Source: Tethya wilhelma (taxonomy: Eukaryota > Porifera > Demospongiae > Tethyida > Tethyidae). From it: a stretch of DNA of 64,000 nucleotides. The position numbers and the translations under genes are program-made. A model generated the notes under the pieces. It was not told the DNA's origin and made no database searches. It was given only the letters and a program-made list of their open reading frames with translations. Positions 45,101 through 57,100 of this stretch are shown here, piece after piece. The stretch is from the NCBI GenBank assembly GCA_964030475.1, contig CAXIPT010000009.1:2271542-2335541 (forward strand), given 5' to 3'. Positions within the stretch are counted from its first letter, which is position 1. The number at the start of each line of letters is the position of its first letter.

Positions 45101-48100
45101 AGCAAAAAATTTTATATTCTGTCAACAAATGCGAGAGTTATTTTATGACTTTATTGCTGGAGATAGTTCAATAAGGACAGAGCACATAAGCCATGAACAC
45201 AAGGATTTGCCATCCTCACTCTCAGATATTCATGATCTATCTTATCCCCTCTTCCTTCCAGCACGCAAATTTTTCCTCCTGCTTGATCAATCACTTGATG
45301 ATGGACAGGAATTCTTTAAGACAATTGATAGTTCTGATTACTACCATGACAATGAAGAAACATTAGAAGATCTTTTATACTTCAAATATTCATTGATTGA
45401 TGGTGAAAATAATGATGAAGAGCAACAAGATCCAACAATAATGGCTACTCATAAATTAGAAAATAGAGGAGTGAAAAAACAGTTCATAGAAGTAACTGCA
45501 ACCTATTTTGCTAACAATTTATGGCCAACATTGAGGAAGAAACACATCGATAATAAAACTGATCCTCTCTTGGTCTGGACTGAAATAAAGTCCTTCATCA
45601 AAGGATCCTGTGAAGCCTTGAACAGCCCAGATGGCTACATCTCTGAGAGTGAGTACATAGAAATTGGAGCAAAAAGGGCACCATTTTTTGTTGGTGATCG
45701 TAAAGCTGTGTACTCAGTTTTTAAAGAATATCAGAACATAAGGCATAAAAACATACAACCATTGTATGATGAGTGTGATTTTATTTTCAACCTATATAAG
45801 AGACTAAAGTCTTTGCCAGCTGACAGATGCCTTCCATGGTATATTAACCACTTGTATGTTGATGAAGTACAAGATTTCACACAGGCAGAATTGACTGTTT
45901 TACTTTATTGCTGCCGAGATCCTAAAGGTTTCTTTCTGACAGGAGACACTGCACAGACCATTGTACGTGGGACAGCATTCCGATTTGAAGATTTGAAGTC
46001 AATTTTTAAGGAAATGAAATCCAAGTTTCACAATGTAGAAGTGCCCAAGTTACACTACCTCGTCACAAATCACCGCTCTCATTCTGGAATTACAGATCTT
46101 GCTTCAAGTGTTACTGATCTTCTGCAAGAATATTTTCCCTATTCATTTGACCACAATGTTCCGAAAGACAAATCTGAATTTCATGGAGAAAGACCCCTTT
46201 TCCTATGTTCCCTCGGGGCCGAAGAATCATTAGCATTACTTCTGTCAGAAAATGACCATGAGGAAGGAAAACCCAAAGTAGAACTTGGTGCACATCAGGT
46301 AGTTATTGTTAGAAGTCAAGATTCCAAGCAATATCTACCCAACTTTATTAAAGACAGTGAAATTTCCTTGACAGTTGAAGAATCCAAAGGACTAGAATTT
46401 GATGATGTAATTGTATACAACTTTTTCACTGAATTGGTAAGTTGTCAATCATGCCATGTATCATAATACAGTATACTGTAATAACTGAATAATTACCATT
46501 TATTATGATTGTAATAAATTTATACTAACAACCATTTTTGTTATTAATAACAGGAGGCACAGGATTCTGAACTATGGAGAGCAGCCATTACATATCTTGA
46601 TAGACATCCTTCTAAGATGGTTATAAAAGAAACACTGGAGCACATTCATCCATTGACGTTTAATCCAATGTATCACAAATCCTTAAGCTATGAACTAAAG
46701 CTGCTATACACTGTGATCACTAGAGCTAAACATAAACTTGTGTTCTATGAGTCCGGTAAACAAGAGAAGTATTTGCCAATAGTCAGCTATTGGATTGCTA
46801 GGAGTATTATCCATAAAGTTGAGAGCCCTGAAGCTATTCCTAAATCATTCTTAAATATAACTAGATCATCAGAAGGCGACTGGAAAAGGAAAGGAGATGA
46901 GTACAGCCAAAAAAGGCTGTGGTTGCAAGCAAGTCGGTGCTATCAGAAAGCTAAACAACCCTTATTTGAGCATAAAGCAATGGCATTGTTTCACATAAGT
47001 GAAGCTGAACGGGCACAAAAACAAGACCAAGGAGAAAACTTCACCAAAGCAGCTGTAAAGTTTTTTCAGTGTGATGAAATTGAACATGATGTTCGTTTCC
47101 TCAGTGATGCAGCCACATGCCTATATCGGGCACAAAGACTTGAAGAGGCAGCCAAACTATTCGAACGAATGCTTAAGGTAGGAACAAAAAAAAAAATTCA
47201 TTGCATGCATGAGTTATTTTATGCCTATATATACTTTCATGCAGATGGAGGAACTATTTTATGTCTACAAGGCAAAGAAGGATGATAAGAAATGTGTCAG
47301 GACTAAAGTAAAAATGGGAGACTACAGAGGTGCAATCAAGTATCTCTTGTCCATAAAAAAGTACGATGCTGCAGTTCAAAAAGCAGTGAAGTTTGTCAAC
47401 CAACGTCTACTTAGTCTCCAAGAATATCCATTTCCAGAGCTCACAAGTATAGCTCACACTTCAGCTCAAAAGTGTATTCAATTAAAGAAGTATGACAATT
47501 TATGTGAAATTCTAACGTTATTATCTAGTTTACCTCAAAGGGTTGATTTCCTAAAGCAGGCTCAACTCTTTAAAGAAGCATATCAAGAACTAGTCAGTGG
47601 TAAACAATATGAAGCTGCCTTTCGCTTGTGTAGAGCTCGAGGACTGTGGGAAGAAGCTATTGATTTAGCAAAAGAACTTGACAAGAAGACTATGTTAGAT
47701 AGTCTTGTACTTCAGAAAACAACTTCTGTTTTAGTAGTGGGTGGTAAACCATCACACCGAGAAATAGCTCAACTACAAAACCTTTCCAAACATAAAGATC
47801 TTGAAACCAGAGCCCATGCTTTGTTACTTCAGGCAAAATCATGCCTACAAAGAAGGAAAGTTCCTGAATCATACAGGTATTGTAAACTAGCTCTAGAGGT
47901 TTATAGTGAGATAAAAGAAATCCTCAGTGTTGGACGCTTTGAAGCTTTCAATTTGTTTATTATTTATGAAGAGCATCATTTAATAACTCCACTGGAGTAC
48001 ACTGAAATGGCTATACAGAAATCTTTGGAAGCTAAAAGTGCAGTTGGAATCATACAAAGCATAGACATATCTTCCTTGTATAACCGATTAGGGCATGTCT

Positions 48101-50472
48101 TACGATTTTATGGTCTTGAAAAACTAGGTAAAGTGTTTTGCCTTCCCTACAAACAAGATCTTTGGATAACTACACTCGATAAATGTCGTTCAGCAGGCAT
48201 CTCAGCTAATGATTCTGATGGCATGTTACAACTAGAACCATCTACTACAGTTCTCAAAATTTGTACCCATTTAAGGGAGCTTGCTACTACATGGTTAAAC
48301 CACGCTCAAAATATTATGCGAAAAAAACTAGACCAGTTTCCATTTCACAGACAACTGCTACAAAATTCATACACAGTTCATTCTTGGCCTCAGAATCTTG
48401 ACCACATGATGGAATATTTTCGTGTATGCAATGCAGGTTTGTCACTTTGTGAAGTCGGTAGGCCATGTTTTGATGCACAGCAAATGATCAAGAGTATAGT
48501 TAAACTGTTTTCTCCACTTTTGCTTCTTAGTTTGCCTTTGAAAATTGAACAAGTACGTTGCCTGAAGGATAGAACACCTTTAATTTACAAACATATTCAA
48601 CAGGAAGTGGAATATGTCTTAAAAACAACCAGATCTAATTTAGTGAATCAAAATTTTGATATCATTTTCAATAGCTCACGATGGTTGGAAGTTTGGAGAC
48701 TTATGGGTATTTTTAGATTTGGACACGATCGACTCCAGACAGCTCTAACTGAAATGGAATTAATAGTTGCTAAGCAACTCCCAGTTTCCAGGAACAACCC
48801 TTTACCTTTTGACTATATTCCACTTCAACGTGGACCCACCCACTACTTTAGAATATGGGTTAGAGCCTGTGAAGTAATACAAGATGGTGATGTACTTTCT
48901 GCAATAAAAGATCTTGTATTACCACGTTTTGTTTCAACAATAGCTAAGAGATCAAGCTTAGGAATGCATGTAGACGATTTAGTAAACATCTTTTCAATAT
49001 TTTCTCTAGCAGCATTTTCATTATTGGCAGCTAATACAACCAAAGAGCGTAGAACAACAACATTCTTTATACCACAAACATTTGTTCACATGGTAGAAAA
49101 TTTTGATGGACTTATCTGTCAGAAATTGGATGACAAGACTTTGTTGGAAGCCTGTAGTTCAACATTCAGAAACAAATCTTTCAAGAACCAAGAAGTACAT
49201 GACTGCTTGTGGAACATGTTGCACATTCTTCTTGGTATCTTTCATAAGCCATTTGCAGTACTGCAACATTCAATTGAAAAGGGCTACTATACTGAAGCAA
49301 CACATTGCCTAATCGTTACTCTCACTATTCTTGGAAACATGGCTTTCATAACCACTAAAGATCAAATTTACAGATATCAAAATGCTATCTTACAACAACT
49401 TAAACCACTTATTGAAAGATCAGGTGCAAGTCCAGCTTTAAAATCTTTACAGCAAGTTTACATTTCATTTGCAAAGTGTACAGGTACTCAAGACATTTTC
49501 CGCAACATTCTACAGCTGCTCAAATCACTGACAGCTGCAAGTGGTGCAATTGTTGAACTGAAAGCAACAGTTGACCCAGCCTTGAAAATACAATTTACAA
49601 ACTGTTCACCCGATTCTATTCCTTATCGTCAGCTAAATAATTTGACTGATGATTTCATTATAGAAAGTACTGTTAAAAAACTCACAAAACATTTATCACT
49701 ACCAGAAAGTTGGCCAGCACCAAAACAACACTCCTCTCCAAATGATGTGACTCAAGCTCAAGCAAGTGCTGAACCACAGCCTACATCACGTGAGAGTGTT
49801 GAGCAGGAGCCGCTGCCTGAAACAGAACACAGTGAAGCTCAATATGACTTTGATTTGTTTGATATCGATGTGAAAGGCAGTACTAAGACTAAGTATGATC
49901 ACACATGCTATGTATGCAGAGAGTACAATGATAGTGAGGACATTGTAGCTCACAGTGCTCGTGTAGATCACATCCAAAACGAAAAAGATTTTGAGAGTTT
50001 TAATGCTGAATTCAAGTGGCAGTATCAATCATGTTTAACAACTTTACATGACAAAATCTTTAGCACAAGCAGATATATCAGTCATGAACATCACAAGCTT
50101 ATCATTCAAGCTAATGAAATGATAAAGGAAAATGACCGAAAAATCGAGCATGTAAGGGACACACGTAACTGGGTGAATGGCCTTGAATTATTACAAAAGT
50201 TGACAGATGAAGCTGATGAACTTATTAGGCTCATAGGAGTGCATGAAAAGGACCATGATCCTTCAGATTCAAGTGAAGACATTATAGACACTGGCCTACC
50301 CACTATACTGGATGATACAGACAAAAAAGTAATGGTGTTTAATGTTCAACATCAGCAAATAGCTCAGCACGACCCAAGTGTCCAGCAACAAGATTCAGCT
50401 ACAAACCAACCCAGAGGTAGAAGGACTAATTATAAGGAGTACAAAAATAGGAAGCAAAACATAACACAGTAG
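40363..50472 (+). CDS. Copy C: CARD-domain TRANK1-like helicase protein
   Basis: Six exons: 40363..42096, 42243..42414, 42544..43359, 43420..46436, 46554..47177, 47245..50472; about 3196 residues. Exon 1 is unique to B and C. Residues 34-125 resemble a CARD/death fold (LISDYNKTQADNPHAHEYDR, FDDLVGILQEMNLTKLVSEL). Residues 155-455 form a domain I cannot name (LRRQLRRDANRIIGEFQDL, FLVRHKYISFINYRILRKIV). Then comes a Pro-rich decapeptide repeat. From exon 2 it follows copy A: shortened TPR (HYRHAQYYLKR), ankyrin-like region, and helicase motifs LLLGRSGTGKTTCC (~1359), YVDEVQDFTQAE (~1721), LTGDTAQTIVRG, TNHRSHSG, ESKGLEFDDV and YTVITRAK. The interdomain acidic insert is shorter than in A. The last exon has exactly A's length. 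The first in-frame ATG giving the Ala-rich start MATNCSMM was chosen. Confidence 0.88.
41819..42090 (+). repeat. 30-bp coding repeat, Pro-rich decapeptide (copy C)
   Basis: Same nine-unit array as at 36720-36990, with identical unit order. Confidence 0.9.
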
Positions 50473-51112
50473 TAAAAGTGAGCATGCATTCTATAGTAGT
50501 CACATGCATCTTTCACCACACATACAATGATACTAGCTATACTCTACCTATAGATTATGAAAGTAGAGATGTGTATAATGATATGTAATTTGATAGCCAC
50601 CTAGCATTATTTATAGTAGTTTTGCTGCTTAATTTGTGCATAAACCATTTTTGTCTATACTGTCAAAAGTGATCGTACGTGCTCTGCAGAAACTACATGG
50701 TTTACAAGTACGTAGCAAACTTGATAATTATACAATGTCATGCACATGCTATATTTGCATGGGATTGGGGGGGGGGGCACTCAAGTCACTGTCTATACCG
50801 GTAAACTTGCAACGAAGAAGGAACATGATTCTAGTTAATTGCACATGTAGAGATATTTATCACCTATTTTAGATCGAGGATGCCTATCCTATAATAATTA
50901 TTGCTATGAAATTGCATCAACTTCATAAGAAAAAATGGGATCTCAACATATAGACAAGATACGAACACAGGATATATATAAAACCAGAACTTGTAATAAT
51001 AAAACTGTACCAGCCTGTAATAAGTTTATTTGTGTATCTGTACATAATATAGCAATATTATAATGTAAACCAACTAAAACCAATGATGTTATAGTATTTA
51101 GTTAACAGTTAA
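50473..51112. other. Convergent intergenic region between copies C and D
   Basis: No functional gene. Holds a G9 run near 50769 and a decayed REXO4 3' end. Confidence 0.7.
50636..50945 (+). pseudogene. REXO4 pseudogene fragment next to copy C
   Basis: Shares the cataaaccattt and attttagatcgaggatgcc anchors with the fragment at 39008-39318. The exon-7-like part reads AMKLHQLHKKKWDL. More decayed than its twin in the exon 5 part. Confidence 0.65.
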
Positions 51113-54100
51113 TTATTTATTAACCTTTCTTCTGTTCTTTCTCAAATTCTTTCTTGCTCTCTTTTCCTTTTTAACATCTCTCTTCTCAGCACCTTCAATT
51201 TCAACTTCATCTTCTTCCTCTTCATATGCATTCTGTTCTTCTACTTCTTGCTCAGCCATTTCTTGACGCTTTAGTGCTTCTTCTTCATCATGTTTCACTC
51301 TCAGCCTCTCTCTCTCAAGCTGCAGAGTGGCTCTATTGATCAAAGAATCCATTCTCCCACAAAAAATGTTCTGAATATTGACTGCACCACTCTTCCATTC
51401 AGCAGCATTTTTTGTGTCCAAAATTTCCTTCTCATTGCGTCCAATTTCTTCATTTATTGCACTTACAGTTTGACTCACCTCAGGCGACACATGTTGATCA
51501 ATAAATGCTTGACATTCTTGGAGCACTTCTATCAGTTTTGCTTTCAAAGGGTCATAGTACTCGTGGAGAATCTCTGAAAACTTTGTGTAGCATGCAAAGT
51601 TTTCTTGATGGGTTTCACTGCTACAGTGTTCTGTATAGTTTTCTGCAACAATTTCATCTTTAGGTGATTCATCTGCTCTTTCCTGCTGCACTATAGTCCC
51701 CTCTTCTTGATCAGGCTTCTCTTTTTCAACTAGCTCTTCACTGAAATCATCTACCTTGAGTGGGACAGCACAAATTCTACAAAATGTTGAATCGATCATT
51801 TCCTGCCTTGTGTCGCTCTGATTTTGCTGGGTTAGTGAAACTTGTCGTTCCAATTCTACTGGTTCCATCACAGGCTGCATTACCTCTCGAATGTCATCAT
51901 CCATAACAGTGGGCTCAATGTTGGCAGCTGCATCTTCTTCCTCCAATATCTGGGAAACCACTTGTAAGCCAGCTGCAGAAGATTGACCTTCATGAGATGG
52001 TTGAGCACCAGCAGGATAAGATGGTGTAGCTAACGTTGTTTGGGTGTCCCAATTGTGTGCTACAGGAACTGAACTGTGTCCAGTAGCAGGATTTTGCTGT
52101 ATTGTCTCTGTAGCAGTGGCTGCAGGTTGTGTCCAGGCTGACTGAGGAGGATTGGTGGTGACTGCCTGTGTTTGTGAATGTGCCACTTGTACGGGAGCCT
52201 GGACTACTTGAGGAATTGGTTTCCAAGGACGCTGGGGAATACTAAGATGGCTGAATGGTTTTAAGCCTATCTTTAATTTAGTACGCTGACGTTGGTCGAT
52301 GGCAATTTGTAACAAAACATCTCTCTGATCGGCACTTTTTAAAAGCTGATCAAGAACGAGAAATGCACCTCCTGTGTTGATTGAGTTTGCAAAGATGTTA
52401 CGGGCATTTACAAACTTCTCTTGAAAACGTGCCAGCCTCTGCAATGCATAAAATATGGACTGCTGGTAAGGAAACAACTCATCAATAGGTTCATGTGTCT
52501 GTGCTAAGTTATTGAATAAGACCAATGCTAATACGAGACAATGTCTTGCTTCCCCTCTTTGTAGACAACTTTCAGTATCAACTGAATGCTTGAGGGGATT
52601 AAACCATCGCTGGCGTTTGTATCTACCTAAAAGCATGTCCAAGACCTCCCATAGCAGGTTTGTGATTTCACTTTTCACTCGAAGCAATGCTTGTACCCTT
52701 TGGCTGGCACTCTGTACTTTGACATCAGCTACACAAGCATCAAAAACTCTTGCATACTTATCTAAGTTGGTCTGTCGGTTGAGATTATCAAAGATTTGAA
52801 CTACCCGATTATATGAAGTTGGGACAAATGCTTTTGCTGGTTGCTTGAGGTGATGATTGCACAGAGTGGAAAGAGCAAGTAGTGCACAAGTGTGTATTGT
52901 GAGTATATTTACCAAGTTAGTCACAGAAAGTGTGGAACGAATTCTTCTTTCTCGGGCAAAGGTTTCTAACACCAAATGCAGAACAATTTTTGTGGATGTC
53001 ACCATTTTATTTTCAGATCTAATCAGGTGGCATGATTTGAGCCAAAATTCAAACACATGATCATATCTTTCGTATTGGTTATCATAGAGGAAGGAATAAG
53101 GAACAAGTTTTGGTTTTTTGTTGATACGAGCTCGAAGATTTTTTTCAAGCTCGGCTGTTCCTTTGCCCATGATGGAGTGAATACGCCACACATTAAGCCA
53201 TTCATCCATACTGAAGTCTGAGTCCTTCTTGTTCATGATAGAAGCAGCTAGAGCCAACATTGGTTGAGCCATTGCTGAGGCACGAATGCCTTGCATGTGG
53301 CCCAGGGTGACAGCAAGATAAACTGTTGCTTGAGGAGAAATAAAACTTATGAACAGCTCAGTAAGTTTGTGTTTGGAGAATGCTTTAGCTTCTCCTCCAA
53401 AACCATCTAATTCAAGCATTCTATAGCAAAATCGTAAGTACATATGTAGAGGTGAAGCTGTATATCTTACAAGATATGATTCCTGGAGATATCCTCCAGT
53501 TTCTAATTCCTTGTGGAAGTGGTATTCTTGTAATCTTTCTTTAGTAGTTTTGCACACTTGAAAGTGATCATTAGTTTTCCATACACTCAGATATTGCTCC
53601 ATGTGTTCACAGACCTTCATCAATGCATTGTCACGCTCCAATATGAGCATACCTTGACTGTCATGAGGTGCTGCACCAGGTGAAGAAAACTTTATCCACA
53701 AGTGTTGGTTTTCATCTGCTGGGATATGATACTCCTCTCGACCTCCTACTCCAAGTTGCTTTTGTAAACCATAAAAATCTTCAACCTGGCTTACAATTAA
53801 GGAATGTTTGTCACTCTCAACTTTCTCTTTACCACTAATATGCTTGATAGCATTGATAATGCCACTGGCCTTGCTACAGGCTTCAATCGTAAACCTGACA
53901 GCATCATCCCTAGCCATTGTGATGCCTTTGGAATCATTGATCCGAACCACTTCACTGAAAGCTTCCACATAGCCAGCAGGATTGAAAGACTGGAAACATT
54001 CCATTGCAACTCGACAGAGGTATGCATCACTTGTGGATTTTCCAAGAAAAAGACAAGCTTTTGCCTTTTTGCTGATATTGTCTCCACTTTTAAACTGCTT

Positions 54101-57100
54101 CAACATGCTATCTACAGTTGGATCTTCAATCCTACCACATGTAGCTATCTGAGCAGCAGCTTTACAGAACACGAACTTTTCTACCCATTTTGTATTTTGT
54201 TTCTCTTCAGCAAGTTTCAGACCCTTGTCATAATCTCCACTGGCATAATAGAGTCTGAAAAGTTCATCGTGCTGTCCATTCTGAAGAAGAATATCACAGG
54301 CCTCATCATGTTTTCCAACTGCTCGTAGATAGTAAACTTTTGTGGTAACTTTGTCAATGTACTCAACAACCTTAAGCAGACGTTTGTGCTTATTTTCTTT
54401 CACCAACTGCCTAGCAAATGTTTCAGCCAAATGCTGAGTTCTCAGCTCATTCTTCAGTCTTATTCCTTGTTGTTCGTACCTCTGTGCATGTTCAAGTGCT
54501 TCAATCATACGACGAGAGTCGACAAGCATACTCACAGCACCATTGTAATCCTGTGCAGTCTCTTTAAGATGAGCACAAGCTACAATATTCTTAGATTTCT
54601 TGAACTCTCTCATGGCTTCTTTTTGCTGTAAAGGAGAGAAAGCACATAATATTTAATATTATTAAGCTAATTTCTATCAAGATTAGTCTTTAAGAACTCA
54701 ATTCTTTACCTTGCTAAGTCTGGCATAGAGCTTTCCAGCTTCTTCATGTTTCTTTGCCTTTCTGAGACACATAGCAGCATACGTGAGACACTTGGGGTTG
54801 TGTTTTGACTTATCACATTCAAGGAAAGCAAGAGCTGCTTTGAGATACAGCTCACGTATCTCTGGTAATTTCTGGTTGGTGGCCTTTGCCTGTTGTACAA
54901 GGAAGTAAGCCTCAGCTTCTCGTTCCAGATGAACATCGTCTGCCTTTTTGTAGCATTTCATTGCTGGCTCCCAAAGATGTTTCTTCTTGAAGTAATCACC
55001 CTGTGCTCTCCACTCTTCTTTGGAGGAAGTTGCTGCAAAGAGAAGCGTTTGATCTTCTTGACTAATCTCGGTCATTCGAATCAACTTTATCAGCCCCCTC
55101 TTGTGCCAGTAGTCAAATACAGGCAACCTTTTTGTCTCATCAGAATCATATATCCAAAGGTTGCATTTTGCTCGGGTGATTGCTGTATAGAGATACTTCA
55201 ATTCGGCATTTAGAGATTTGTGATGCTGTTCATCAAAGTGCAGTGGACGTGGTTCAGTTGGAAAGCCTAATTTGGTGCAAGTCTTCAGCTCTGGATTGCT
55301 TTCAAGGTAAGAGCTAACAACTCTCCATTCTTTGGATATCTGTGTGAGCATAAATCAAAATACAATTTAAGTAAACATTTCAGTCATTATAAACTTAGCA
55401 CTATACTTACTTTGGAATCTTTGAAGAAGTCATAGAGAAGGACATCATCAAATTCGAGTCCTTTTGCTTCAAATACGGTAAGAACAATACCTGCCTGTAA
55501 AACATCTGGCAAAGACTTTTTAGCATCTTCAGATTGAACGATGATGACTTGGTGTGCTCCGAACTCTATTGTTGTAGACTCACGTTTGTTGCTTCTAAGA
55601 ACCAGAGCAAGATCACTGACATTGCACGAGTCAAGCACTTTGGGTATGGGACCAGGAAACATTCCTTCATCACCTGGAAGACGATCAAATGAACTAGGAA
55701 AGAATCTTTTGAGCAAATCAATTATGCTGGCAGCAAGTTGCAGCACACCAGAATGTGATCGAAAGTTGATGGTCAGATCGTGAACTTTTGGGACAGAAAT
55801 TTCGACGGCTTTTTTCATTTTTTTGGCCTGTTTCTGTGCTTTGTGAAAGAGAGATCGAAGGTCATTAAATCGAAAGGAAATTCCTCTCATAATGCTTTGT
55901 GCGGTATCACCTGTGAGAAAGAGGTCATTTGGATCTCGACAACATCTGAGGAGTATAGATAGTTCAGCTTGAGTGAAGTCTTGTACTTCATCAATGTAAA
56001 AGCTGTGTACAGACCAAGGAAGGTCTTGCATATTGTTTAGCCGGGAGTATATATTGTGGACAAGATCACCTTCATCAAATAGACGTTCTCCTGTGGTGTG
56101 TTTTATCATGTGCTGATACTTTTCAAAGAGTTTGTAAACCTCTTTTCTGTTTCCGACAAAATTAGAAGCCATTTTCTTTCCGATGTCTTCATACTCCTCT
56201 TCAGATAGGTAGCCCGACTCGCTTTGAACAGCTTTACTTGATCCCTTAATGAACGATTTGATCTCCATCCAAACCAACAAAGGGTCTGTTTTCTTGTCTT
56301 GACATATGTGATGTATACTCGGCCAAATTTTTTCTGCAAAATACGACGCAGTGACTTCTTTCCATTCAGTCAATTTCTGCTTTGTTTTGGCTGGTTGTGA
56401 TGGAGTGTTTTCCTCTACATCAGATTCATCAGATTCATCAGTGTCACTCTCAAATTCAAGATCGAGTAAAGTGTCGGGATTCTCGTGGTCGTAGTCGGAA
56501 CTAACTATCTTCACTTTCAACTCTCCTTCTTCATCTCGTGGGAAGAAATTCTTTCCGTCATCGAGAGAATTGTCAAGAAGAATGAAAAACTGTCTTGCTG
56601 TAAGAAACAGTGGGTAGGCAAGGTCATCTGCTTCGGCAATAGTGGAAGGAATTTTAGCCTCCTCAAAAGGCATGTGAGCTTCCGCAATATCACTTCCTGC
56701 AGCTAGATCATAGAATCTCTTTTGCATTTGAGCACAAAGGACATAATTCTTAGTGACAAAAACTTGGTGAAAGTGCTCTAAAGAAGTTTCGGTTTCTTCA
56801 GAGTTGGTTTCTAGTGAATTTGAGTCAGCCAAAAGTGATATCTCTTCTTCGGTTGGTACTTGTGCTGTGGATTCTGATGTTGTTTCATCTTCTGGGAGAT
56901 CATTTTCTTCGTCAGATTCTGTATCTTGAGTTTCATTTTGGTCTTGGTAAAGAATCAGTGGTCTCCTAGGAATGAGGGGGCCAGCATGGTTGGCATTGAT
57001 CCAGTATGTTTGAAAATGATTCCAGAGTCGATAGAGGCAACAGGTGGTTTTACCAGTCCCACTACGACCAAGCAACAAGATGGAGCAAGATCCTTGCTTC

